Assembly: GCF_008710095.1 (NCBI RefSeq)
Contig: NZ_VYKJ01000009.1
Span: 124,001-188,000, forward strand
DNA: 64,000 bases
Direction: 5' to 3'
Source: Affinibrenneria salicis
Lineage (GTDB): Bacteria > Pseudomonadota > Gammaproteobacteria > Enterobacterales > Enterobacteriaceae
Below are positions 56,990-64,000 of this stretch, in pieces; within the stretch, counting starts at the first letter, position 1, and each line of letters opens with the position of its first letter. The position numbers were made by a program, and so were the translations under genes. Under the pieces are notes generated by a model that had not been told where the DNA came from, searched no databases, and saw nothing but the letters and a program-made list of their open reading frames with translations.

Positions 56990-57688
56990 ATGCTACGCAA
57001 AATTTTATGGGTAATGAGTGTGCCTGGACTCATCCTTCCTCTGGTTGCCGCAGGTCAGGGCATCAATAACTTTACTCAGGCCAAAGCTGAAGCGGTAAAA
57101 ATCAATCAGGACGCGCCGGGCACCTTCTACTGTGGTTGTAAAATAGAATGGCAGGGCAAGAAGGGCACGCCCGATCTGAACAGTTGCGGTTACCAGGTCA
57201 GGAAAAGCGCGCCGCGCGCCAGCCGCATCGAATGGGAGCATGTGGTTCCCGCCTGGCAGTTTGGCCATCAACGCCTGTGCTGGCAGGACGGCGGCCGGAA
57301 AAACTGCGCTAAAGACGCCGTCTACCGCGAAATGGAAAACGACTTGCACAACCTGCAGCCCGCCGTCGGCGAGGTCAATGGCGATCGCGGTAACTTCATG
57401 TACAGTCAGTGGCGAGGCGGCGAAGGGCAGTACGGACAGTGTTCAATGAAAATCGATTTTAAAAATAAGCTGGCCGAGCCGCCGGAGCGCGCCCGCGGCG
57501 TTATCGCCCGCACCTATTTCTATATGCGCGACCGCTATAGTCTGCGCTTGTCCAGCCAGCAAACGCGGCTGTTTGAAGTCTGGAATAAGCAGTACCCGGT
57601 AAGCCAGTGGGAATGCACGCGGGATGAGCGCATCGCCCGCGTACAGGGTAATCACAACCCGTATGTTCAACAGGCTTGCCAGCAATAG
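56990..57688 (+). CDS. endA: Periplasmic endonuclease I
   Basis: EndA cuts double-stranded DNA in the periplasm. The ATG at 56990 gives 232 residues with a signal peptide ([21 protein letters not shown]); the earlier frame start at 56927 adds a non-conserved stretch. The mature protein carries [14 protein letters not shown], the catalytic [16 protein letters not shown] and [15 protein letters not shown]. The C-terminal [12 protein letters not shown] is nearly identical to E. coli EndA. Confidence 0.96.
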   Translation: MLRKILWVMSVPGLILPLVAAGQGINNFTQAKAEAVKINQDAPGTFYCGCKIEWQGKKGTPDLNSCGYQVRKSAPRASRIEWEHVVPAWQFGHQRLCWQDGGRKNCAKDAVYREMENDLHNLQPAVGEVNGDRGNFMYSQWRGGEGQYGQCSMKIDFKNKLAEPPERARGVIARTYFYMRDRYSLRLSSQQTRLFEVWNKQYPVSQWECTRDERIARVQGNHNPYVQQACQQ

Positions 57689-57719
57689 TCGGTCTACCTA
57701 CTATAGTCATTCATCCATA

Positions 57720-57748
57720 AAACCATCCGCGTCCGCGCCGGGTGGTTT
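57720..57748 (+). terminator. Hairpin between endA and rsmE
   Basis: AAACCATCC (57720-57728) pairs with GGGTGGTTT (57740-57748) with one G-T pair. The loop is 11 nt and GC-rich; the tail has no T run. Confidence 0.45.
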
Positions 57749-57787
57749 GTCTCCTTAGTTGATTCAACCTAAAGCAAGAGTACCCGC

Positions 57788-58522
57788 ATGCGAATACCAC
57801 GCATTTATCATCCGGAAAAACTGCCGCTCGTCGGCGCTGAACTCGATCTGAGCGAAGAAGCGGCGGGCCATGTCGGGCGCGTATTGCGGATGGAAGCCGG
57901 GCAGGCGCTGGAACTGTTCGACGGCAGCAATCAGATTTTTAGTGCTGAAATCGTACTGAGCAGTAAAAAGCAGGTCCGTGTTAAAATTACCGACAGCGCA
58001 GAGTGCGATCGGGAATCGCCGCTCGACCTGCATCTGGGACAGGTCATGTCACGCGGTGAAAAAATGGAATTTACTATTCAGAAATCGATTGAGCTGGGCG
58101 TTAATATCATTACGCCGCTGTTTTCTGAACGCTGCGGCGTTAAGCTGGATGGCGAACGGCTGGAGAAAAAAATTCAGCAGTGGCGCAAAATTGCAATCGC
58201 GGCCTGCGAACAGTGCGGACGCAACCGTCTGGCGCAGATTCGTCCGGCCATAACGCTGGCCGACTGGTGTGCCGAACAGGACAACGCCCTAAAACTTAAT
58301 CTGCACCCGCGTGCAGCGCAAAGTATCAATACCCTGCCCGTGCCGGTGGAAAAAGTGCGTTTGTTGATTGGGCCGGAAGGCGGCTTGTCCGCCGGGGAAA
58401 TAGCCATGACCGCAGACTACGGTTTTACCGATATTCTGCTGGGACCACGAGTTCTGCGTACAGAAACCACAGCGCTGACCGCGATCGCTGCATTGCAGGT
58501 TCGTTTTGGCGATCTGGGATAA
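57788..58522 (+). CDS. rsmE: 16S rRNA (uracil1498-N3)-methyltransferase
   Basis: RsmE methylates U1498 of 16S rRNA and is a SPOUT-fold enzyme. The 244-residue protein has the N-terminal PUA-like part ([16 protein letters not shown]) and the C-terminal SAM-binding knot ([30 protein letters not shown]). It ends 10 bp before gshB, so the two are co-transcribed. Confidence 0.97.
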   Translation: MRIPRIYHPEKLPLVGAELDLSEEAAGHVGRVLRMEAGQALELFDGSNQIFSAEIVLSSKKQVRVKITDSAECDRESPLDLHLGQVMSRGEKMEFTIQKSIELGVNIITPLFSERCGVKLDGERLEKKIQQWRKIAIAACEQCGRNRLAQIRPAITLADWCAEQDNALKLNLHPRAAQSINTLPVPVEKVRLLIGPEGGLSAGEIAMTADYGFTDILLGPRVLRTETTALTAIAALQVRFGDLG

Positions 58523-58532
58523 AGGAGAGAAA

Positions 58533-59492
58533 ATGATCAAGCTCGGCATCGTAATGGATCCCATTGCGGCGATTAATATCAAAAAAGACACCAGCTTCAC
58601 CATGCTGCTCGAAGCACAGCGTCGCGGCTGGGAACTGTACTATATGGAGATGGACGACCTGTATATGCAGGCCGGTGAAGCGCGCGCCACCACGCGTCGG
58701 CTCAGCGTCCAATATGATTACGACGGTTGGTACGATCTCTCCGACGAACAGGATATCGCCCTGCATGAGCTGGATGTCATTCTGATGCGTAAGGACCCGC
58801 CGTTCGATACCGAGTTCATCTACGCCACTTACATGCTGGAACGCGCCGAAGAACAAGGCACGCTGATTGTTAATAAACCGCAGAGTCTGCGTGACTGTAA
58901 CGAGAAGCTGTTTACCGCCTGGTTTGCGCACCTGACGCCGGATACGCTGGTGACGCGTCGGGCGGATAAGCTGCGCCAGTTTCATCAGCGGCACGGCGAT
59001 GTGATCCTCAAACCGCTGGACGGCATGGGCGGCGCCTCTATTTTCCGTCTGAAACAGGATGACGCCAACGTCTCGGTGATTATCGAAACCCTGACCGAGC
59101 ACGGCAGCCGCTACTGCATGGCGCAAAACTACCTGCCGGCGATCAAAGACGGCGATAAGCGCGTGCTGGTGGTGGATGGCGAGCCAGTGCCCTACTGCCT
59201 GGCGCGGATACCGAAATCCGGCGAAACCCGCGGCAATCTGGCGGCCGGCGGCCGGGGCGAAGCGCGCCCGCTAAGCGAAAGCGACTGGCAAATTGCTCGC
59301 CAGGTGGCGCCGGTGCTGAAACAGAAGGGATTGATTTTTGTCGGTCTGGATATCATTGGCGACCGGCTGACCGAAATCAACGTCACCAGTCCGACCTGCG
59401 TACGCGAAATTGAAACCGCGTATCCGCAATGCTCCATTACCGGCATGCTGATGAATGCCATTGAACAGCGTTTAGCCAGCCGTTCTCGCTGA
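58533..59492 (+). CDS. gshB: Glutathione synthetase
   Basis: GshB joins glycine to gamma-glutamylcysteine with ATP. The ATG at 58533 behind AAAGGAGAG gives 319 residues (E. coli 316). ATP-grasp features are present: KPLDGMGGASIFR near 160, KRVLVVDGEPVPY near 210, and GLDIIGDRLTEINVTSPTC near 270. Confidence 0.97.
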   Translation: MIKLGIVMDPIAAINIKKDTSFTMLLEAQRRGWELYYMEMDDLYMQAGEARATTRRLSVQYDYDGWYDLSDEQDIALHELDVILMRKDPPFDTEFIYATYMLERAEEQGTLIVNKPQSLRDCNEKLFTAWFAHLTPDTLVTRRADKLRQFHQRHGDVILKPLDGMGGASIFRLKQDDANVSVIIETLTEHGSRYCMAQNYLPAIKDGDKRVLVVDGEPVPYCLARIPKSGETRGNLAAGGRGEARPLSESDWQIARQVAPVLKQKGLIFVGLDIIGDRLTEINVTSPTCVREIETAYPQCSITGMLMNAIEQRLASRSR

Positions 59493-59578
59493 CCAATTGA
59501 AGGGCCGTCCGCGCGGCGGCCCGGTTCGCGATCTCCGCCATGCCGCAACCTGAAATATGACGAGTATAAACATATACG

Positions 59579-60142
59579 ATGAATTTACAGCATCATTTTC
59601 TGATTGCTATGCCAGCACTGCAGGACACCATATTCAAACGTTCCGTCGTCTATATCTGTGAGCATAATGAAGACGGCGCCATGGGACTAATCGTGAATAA
59701 GCCCATGGATCAATTTACGGTGGAAGATGTGCTGCAAAAACTCAAAATCACGCCCAACCCGCGTGATCCGGAGATCCGGCTGGATAAACCGGTATTTACC
59801 GGCGGGCCGTTGTCCGACGATCGCGGTTTTATTCTGCATACGCCTCAGCCCGGATTTGGCTCCAGTATCGCCATTTCCGACGATACCATGATCACCACCT
59901 CCAAAGACGTGCTGGAAACGCTGGGCACGGCGGAACAGCCGCAGGACGTACTGGTGGCGCTCGGCTACTCCGCCTGGGAAAAAGGCCAGCTTGAACAGGA
60001 ACTGCTGGATAACGCCTGGCTGACCACTCCGGCGGACAACGATATTTTATTCCATACGCCGATCGCCGATCGCTGGCGCGCCGCAGGCAGGAAACTGGGT
60101 ATTGATATCCATAATATCGCCATCGAAGCGGGACACGCCTGA
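59579..60142 (+). CDS. yqgE: YqgE/AlgH family protein (UPF0301)
   Basis: A 187-residue protein of the conserved AlgH family whose function is not established. It opens with [25 protein letters not shown] and has GLIVNKPM and [16 protein letters not shown], all family signatures. It overlaps ruvX by one base (TGATG), and the pair is conserved across Enterobacterales. A fragment of the E repeat end lies at 59550-59569 just before it. Confidence 0.95.
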   Translation: MNLQHHFLIAMPALQDTIFKRSVVYICEHNEDGAMGLIVNKPMDQFTVEDVLQKLKITPNPRDPEIRLDKPVFTGGPLSDDRGFILHTPQPGFGSSIAISDDTMITTSKDVLETLGTAEQPQDVLVALGYSAWEKGQLEQELLDNAWLTTPADNDILFHTPIADRWRAAGRKLGIDIHNIAIEAGHA

Positions 60143-60561
60143 TGAGCAGCCGCACTATTATCGCCTTCGATTTCGGTACGCGCAGTATCGGCGCGGCCAT
60201 AGGCCAGGACATAACCCGCACCGCGCGCGCGCTGCGCGCGTTTAAAGCGCAGGACGGCAGCCCGGACTGGCGGCAGATCGAAGCGCTGTTAAAAGAGTGG
60301 CAGCCCGCGCTGGTGGTGGTGGGCCTGCCGCTCAATATGGACGGCAGCGAACAGCCGATCACCGCGCGCGCGCGCAAGTTCGCCAACCGGCTGCATGGCC
60401 GTTTCGGCGTCCAGGTCGCGCTGCACGACGAACGGCTCAGCACGGTGGAAGCCCGCGCCGATCTCTTTTCTCACGGCGGCTTTCGCGCGCTGGATAAAGG
60501 CAGTGTGGACGCCGCTTCGGCCGTCATTATCCTGGAAAGCTGGTTCGAACAGCAGCCATAA
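60142..60561 (+). CDS. ruvX: Holliday-junction resolvase-like protein RuvX (YqgF)
   Basis: RuvX/YqgF is an RNase H-fold nuclease implicated in 16S rRNA 5'-end maturation. The 139-residue product has the catalytic Asp in [26 protein letters not shown] near residue 60, DERLSTVEA near 97 and the final [12 protein letters not shown] with catalytic Asp. In E. coli other ygg genes follow; here fbp follows on the opposite strand. Confidence 0.95.
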   Translation: MSSRTIIAFDFGTRSIGAAIGQDITRTARALRAFKAQDGSPDWRQIEALLKEWQPALVVVGLPLNMDGSEQPITARARKFANRLHGRFGVQVALHDERLSTVEARADLFSHGGFRALDKGSVDAASAVIILESWFEQQP

Positions 60562-60617
60562 CGCCGCGCCAGCCCCGCATACGCGCCGTCATAGCCGCCA
60601 CTGATGGCAAAAATGCA

Positions 60618-60706
60618 TCAGGCGTCAGGCGTCAGGCGTCAGGCGTCAGGCGTCAGGCATCAGGCATCAGGCATCAGGCATCAGGCATCAGGCATCAGGC
60701 ATCAGG
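60618..60706. repeat. Heptanucleotide tandem array (TCAGGCR)
   Basis: Twelve full copies of a 7-bp unit run in phase, five TCAGGCG then seven TCAGGCA, plus a partial unit to 60706. The array fills most of the ruvX-fbp gap and enters fbp: the TCA of the twelfth unit (60695-60697) is the complement of the fbp stop codon. Because 7 is not a multiple of 3, changes in copy number inside the gene end would shift the C-terminal reading, while changes downstream would only alter the gap. Confidence 0.95.
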
Positions 60707-61699
60707 ATAGTCGCGCAGAAAACGCTCGACGTCCTCCACCATCGATTCGGTCCCGACGAAAAACGGCGAACGCTGATGCAATTTCTCCGGCATGATATCC
60801 AGAATGCGATTGGCCCCGTCGCTGGCCTTGCCCCCCGCCTGCTCGGCCAGAAACGCCATTGGGTTGCACTCATAGAGTAAACGCAGCTTACCCTGCGGAT
60901 AGCTGGCGGTGCTCGGATATAAGTAGATGCCGCCTTTCAGCAGGTTACGATGAAAATCGGCCACCAGAGAACCGATATAGCGCGTCGTGTAAGGCCGCAG
61001 CGTGGCTTCGTCCTGCTCCTGGCAATATTTGATGTATTTTTTGACCCCGAGCGGAAACTTGATGTAGTTGCCTTCGTTGATCGAGTACATACTGCCCGTG
61101 GCGGGATAACGCACCTTCTCATGAGACAGACAGAATACGCCAAGCGAAGGATCGTAAGTGAAGGCATGCACGCCGTGGCCGGTGGTGTACACCAGCATGG
61201 TCGACGAACCGTAAACAATATAGCCGGCCGCTACCTGTTGGCTGCCCGGCTGCAGAAAGTCTGTTTCCGTTACCGGCTGGCCGGTTGGGGTAATGCGGCG
61301 GTAAATGGAAAAAATCGTACCGACCGAGACGTTTACATCAATGTTGGATGAGCCGTCCAGCGGATCCATCAGCACCACATATTTAGCGTTTTCGGCGCGT
61401 TCGCCGTCGAAGATGACAATCTCGTCCTCCTCTTCGGAAGCGATGCCGGCGACTTCGCCGCGCGCCTTCAGCGCCGCTTTCAGCTTTTCATTAGCGTACA
61501 GATCGAGCTTCATCTGCACTTCACCCTGAATATTAGAAATACCGCTGGTTCCCAGGATATCAACCAGTCCGGCTTTGTTGATATCGCGATGAATGATTTT
61601 GGCACCTAATTTAATAGCAGACAGCAGCGCAGTAAGCTCGCCGGTGGCATGAGAGAAATCGTGCTGTTTTTCAACGATAAATTCGCCTAACGTTTTCAT
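60695..61699 (-). CDS. fbp: Fructose-1,6-bisphosphatase class 1
   Basis: Fbp hydrolyses fructose 1,6-bisphosphate in gluconeogenesis. The ATG at 61699 ([15 protein letters not shown]) matches E. coli Fbp; a GTG two codons upstream is unlikely. The 334-residue product has the metal-binding EEEDEI near 90 and [12 protein letters not shown] near 115, and [26 protein letters not shown], cited in part as the substrate region. Its C-terminal codons form the end of the tandem array at 60618-60706. Confidence 0.97.
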   Translation of the reverse strand: MKTLGEFIVEKQHDFSHATGELTALLSAIKLGAKIIHRDINKAGLVDILGTSGISNIQGEVQMKLDLYANEKLKAALKARGEVAGIASEEEDEIVIFDGERAENAKYVVLMDPLDGSSNIDVNVSVGTIFSIYRRITPTGQPVTETDFLQPGSQQVAAGYIVYGSSTMLVYTTGHGVHAFTYDPSLGVFCLSHEKVRYPATGSMYSINEGNYIKFPLGVKKYIKYCQEQDEATLRPYTTRYIGSLVADFHRNLLKGGIYLYPSTASYPQGKLRLLYECNPMAFLAEQAGGKASDGANRILDIMPEKLHQRSPFFVGTESMVEDVERFLRDYPDA

Positions 61700-61867
61700 A
61701 AACACTATTCCATACTGTACGAATGAAAAGCGGTGCGTGTCATACCGCCACGTTTACGGTTGCAGTGTAGCGCAAAGAGAACACAGGGAGCGGGTCAAAT
61801 CATTTCTTATGCGGCATGACCAGCGTTAGAATGTGCAACAGACTCACTGTACATAGATGGAACATAT

Positions 61868-63250
61868 ATGCGTATTCATATTTTAGGTATCTGTGGCACC
61901 TTTATGGGCGGCCTGGCGTTACTGGCCAGATCGCTGGGGCATCAGGTAACGGGCTCAGATGCTAACGTCTATCCGCCAATGAGCACCCTGCTGGAAGAGC
62001 AAGGGATAACAGTGATTCAGGGTTACGATCCGGCTCAGCTCGAACCGGCCCCCGACCTGGTGATTATCGGCAATGCCATGACTCGCGGCAATCCCTGCGT
62101 GGAGGCCGTGCTGGAGCAAAACATCGCCTATACCTCCGGTCCCCAGTGGCTGCACGATCACCTCTTGCGCGAGCGCTGGGTGATCGCCGTCGCCGGCACC
62201 CACGGTAAAACCACCACGGCGGGGATGGTGACATGGATTCTGGAAGACTGCGGCTATCAGCCAGGTTTTGTCATCGGCGGCGTGCCGGGCAACTTCACCG
62301 TATCCGCCCGTCTCGGCGCCAGCCCGTTCTTTGTGATTGAAGCCGACGAATATGACTGCGCATTCTTCGATAAACGCTCCAAATTCATTCATTACTGTCC
62401 GCGCACGCTGGTTCTGAATAACCTGGAATTTGATCATGCCGACATCTTCGACGATCTGAAGGCCATTCAGAAGCAGTTCCATCATCTGGTGCGGCTGGTG
62501 CCGGGTCAGGGCAAAATCATTCTGCCGGATAACGATGCCCATCTGAAACAGGTTATGGCCATGGGCTGCTGGAGCGAGCAGGAACTGGTCGGTGAAGAAG
62601 GCGTATGGCAGGCGAAAAAAATCACGCCCGACGCCAGCGAATACCAGGTGTTCCTGCACGGCGAACCCGTCGGCGTGGTGAAGTGGAGTCTGGTCGGCGA
62701 ACACAATATGCATAACGGGCTGATGGCCATCGCGGCGGCCCATCACGTGGGCGTGCTGCCGGCGGACGCCTGCACGGCGCTGGGACGTTTCATTAACGCC
62801 CGTCGCCGGCTGGAACTGCGCGGCGAAGCCTGGGGCGTGAATGTCTACGATGACTTCGCTCACCATCCGACGGCGATTCTGGCCACGCTGGCCGCTCTGC
62901 GCAGTAAAGTGGGCGGCACCGCGCGCATCCTGGCGGTGCTGGAGCCCCGCTCCAATACCATGAAGATGGGGCTGTGCAAAAATGAGCTGGCGCCGTCGCT
63001 GGGCCGGGCGGATGAAGTATTCCTGTTCCAGCCGCAGCATATTCCGTGGCAGGTAGCTGAAGTGGCGGAGGCCTGTGTGCAGCCGGCGCACTGGAGTGCG
63101 GATATCGATACGCTGGTCGAGATGATCGTGAAAACCGCGCAGCCCGGCGATCACATTCTGGTGATGAGCAACGGCGGCTTCAGCAACATCCATGACCGCC
63201 TGCTCGACGCGCTGGCGGACAAAGCGCGCGCGGAAAAAGCAGATAAGTAA
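61868..63250 (+). CDS. mpl: UDP-N-acetylmuramate:tripeptide ligase Mpl
   Basis: Mpl attaches the recycled tripeptide L-Ala-gamma-D-Glu-meso-DAP to UDP-MurNAc in peptidoglycan recycling. The 460-residue protein is a Mur ligase: N-terminal Rossmann part (HILGICGTFMGGLALLARS), P-loop AGTHGKTTTAGM near residue 115, EADEYDCAFFDKRSKF near 165 and the C-terminal DDFAHHPTAI motif near 330. It is divergent from fbp, as in E. coli. Confidence 0.97.
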   Translation: MRIHILGICGTFMGGLALLARSLGHQVTGSDANVYPPMSTLLEEQGITVIQGYDPAQLEPAPDLVIIGNAMTRGNPCVEAVLEQNIAYTSGPQWLHDHLLRERWVIAVAGTHGKTTTAGMVTWILEDCGYQPGFVIGGVPGNFTVSARLGASPFFVIEADEYDCAFFDKRSKFIHYCPRTLVLNNLEFDHADIFDDLKAIQKQFHHLVRLVPGQGKIILPDNDAHLKQVMAMGCWSEQELVGEEGVWQAKKITPDASEYQVFLHGEPVGVVKWSLVGEHNMHNGLMAIAAAHHVGVLPADACTALGRFINARRRLELRGEAWGVNVYDDFAHHPTAILATLAALRSKVGGTARILAVLEPRSNTMKMGLCKNELAPSLGRADEVFLFQPQHIPWQVAEVAEACVQPAHWSADIDTLVEMIVKTAQPGDHILVMSNGGFSNIHDRLLDALADKARAEKADK

Positions 63251-63255
63251 CGCAA

Positions 63256-63282
63256 AAAGCCGCCTTCATATAAGGCGGCTTT
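63256..63282 (+). terminator. Terminator of mpl
   Basis: An 11-bp perfect stem (63256-63266 with 63272-63282) closes a 5-nt loop right after the mpl stop; the 3' arm ends in TTT. Confidence 0.75.
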
Positions 63283-63312
63283 GACACGGCCTCCTAAAAG
63301 GGGGCTCAAACA

Positions 63313-63525
63313 CTATTCTTCCAACCCCGGTTGCATTTGTCTTTCCGCTTCCGCTTTCTCTATTTTGCCCTGATACCTGACATATCTGCGAATAATCTCT
63401 TCGTTCGCGCCTGCCGGGCCCACGAAATATTCTCTTTGCCAGAAGTGGTTTCCCAAAATTTTTTCTTTCTCAGACAGGGAAATTTTGCGAACAGCCTTAT
63501 CGCTGTTCGTCCTAAGAGTGACAGC
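63313..63525 (-). pseudogene. IS200/IS605-type transposase TnpA, C-terminal remnant
   Basis: The minus strand carries an open frame that reads AVTLRTNSDKAVRKISLSEK, then GNHFWQREYFVGPAG and ANEEIIRRYVRYQGKIEKAE, ending in a stop at 63313. This is the end of a Y1 (HUH) transposase, including the helix with the catalytic Tyr. The N-terminal HUH part is missing: the frame is cut at the purA terminator. No second end of the element was found. Confidence 0.65.
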
Positions 63526-63553
63526 AAAAAGGACGGCCGAAGCCGTCCTTTTT
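63526..63553 (-). terminator. Terminator of purA
   Basis: A 12-bp stem (63526-63537 with 63542-63553) with a CGAA tetraloop has A5 on the plus strand before it, giving the T run on the minus strand. It is a standard intrinsic terminator 29 bp after the purA stop. Confidence 0.85.
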
Positions 63554-63581
63554 ATGATGCGATGCGGTCAGTCAAACGCGT

Positions 63582-64000
63582 TCAGGCGTCAAACGGGTCG
63601 CGCAGCACGATGGTTTCGTCACGATCCGGACCGGTGGAGATAATATCGACCGGTACGCCAGTGACTTCCTCAACGCGTTTAATGTAGTTCAGCGCGGCCT
63701 GCGGCAATTTAGCGTGTTGATTCACGCCGAAAGTGCTTTCAGTCCAGCCCGGCAGCGTTTCATATACCGGTTCAATACCTTCCCAGCCTTCAGCAGCCAG
63801 CGGCGTAATATCGACTTCGCGACCGTCCGGCAGACGGTAAGCAACGCAGATTTTCACTTCCGGCAGACCATCCAGCACGTCCAGTTTGGTCATGCAGAAA
63901 CCCGACAGGGAATTCAGTTGCACCGCACGGCGCACGGCGACGGCATCCAGCCAGCCAGTACGGCGGCGGCGGCCGGTGGTGGCGCCAAACTCGTTGCCTT
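63582..64000 (-). CDS. purA: Adenylosuccinate synthetase, C-terminal part (runs off the window)
   Basis: PurA makes adenylosuccinate from IMP, GTP and aspartate. About 139 C-terminal residues are inside the window, including [20 protein letters not shown] with the conserved Arg cluster, [17 protein letters not shown], and [10 protein letters not shown] near the end (final residues LRDPFDA). The 5' part lies beyond position 64000. Confidence 0.95.
   Translation of the reverse strand, partial: GNEFGATTGRRRRTGWLDAVAVRRAVQLNSLSGFCMTKLDVLDGLPEVKICVAYRLPDGREVDITPLAAEGWEGIEPVYETLPGWTESTFGVNQHAKLPQAALNYIKRVEEVTGVPVDIISTGPDRDETIVLRDPFDA

Noticed and set aside
60618..60706. CRISPR-like appearance of the short direct repeats
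   Set aside because: The unit is 7 bp with no spacers; it is a simple tandem array.

Overview
The window is a chromosomal segment of a gammaproteobacterium of the order Enterobacterales, most likely a plant-associated Pectobacteriaceae (Dickeya, Brenneria or Pectobacterium type). This is judged from the high protein identity of the housekeeping genes to E. coli orthologues, the gene orders epd-pgk-fbaA-mscS and sprT-endA-rsmE-gshB-yqgE-ruvX, and the style of the type VI secretion (T6SS) proteins. The genus is an inference; no rRNA gene is present to fix it.

Layout. 1-8.9 kb is core: mscS, fbaA, pgk, epd and tktA on the minus strand, then the lipoprotein metalloprotease loiP on the plus strand. 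8.9-52.3 kb is a large accessory island placed between loiP and speA, where E. coli carries speB. 52.3-64 kb is core again: speA (minus), metK, sprT, endA, rsmE, gshB, yqgE, ruvX, then fbp (minus), mpl, an IS200-type remnant and the 3' part of purA (minus).

The island encodes one complete T6SS with all 13 core components. Operon 1 (11.8-24.5 kb) holds an SH3-like lipoprotein, tssJ-K-L-M, tagF, tssA-B-C, two tandem Rap1a/Tai-type immunity genes and the amidase effector tae4. A cassette zone (24.8-29.2 kb) holds three hcp genes, a decayed second tae4 and its still intact candidate immunity gene; a fourth hcp stands upstream at 10.2 kb. Operon 2 (29.6-44.0 kb) holds tagH (FHA), pppA, an RtkS-like periplasmic gene, tagJ, tssE-F-G, clpV, ppkA and vgrG. 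TagH, PppA and PpkA form the known threonine-phosphorylation switch, opposed by TagF. Tae4 is a peptidoglycan amidase expected to be delivered through Hcp/VgrG, with periplasmic immunity proteins protecting the producer.

Downstream of vgrG (44-51 kb) the DNA becomes AT-rich and decayed. It holds effector fragments, an inactivated IS1-family element, a set of small ORFs that share one repeated domain of about 75 residues (a possible undescribed immunity family), a secreted candidate immunity protein, kptA, an Imm74-like gene, a very small membrane protein and an orphan LuxR-type regulator. Four copies of a TA-flanked miniature inverted-repeat element lie at 28-50 kb. Other structural signals are a duplicated promoter/leader region of about 269 bp ahead of hcp1 and operon 1, a 131-bp block identical between hcp2 and hcp3, and a heptanucleotide tandem array that runs into the fbp stop codon.
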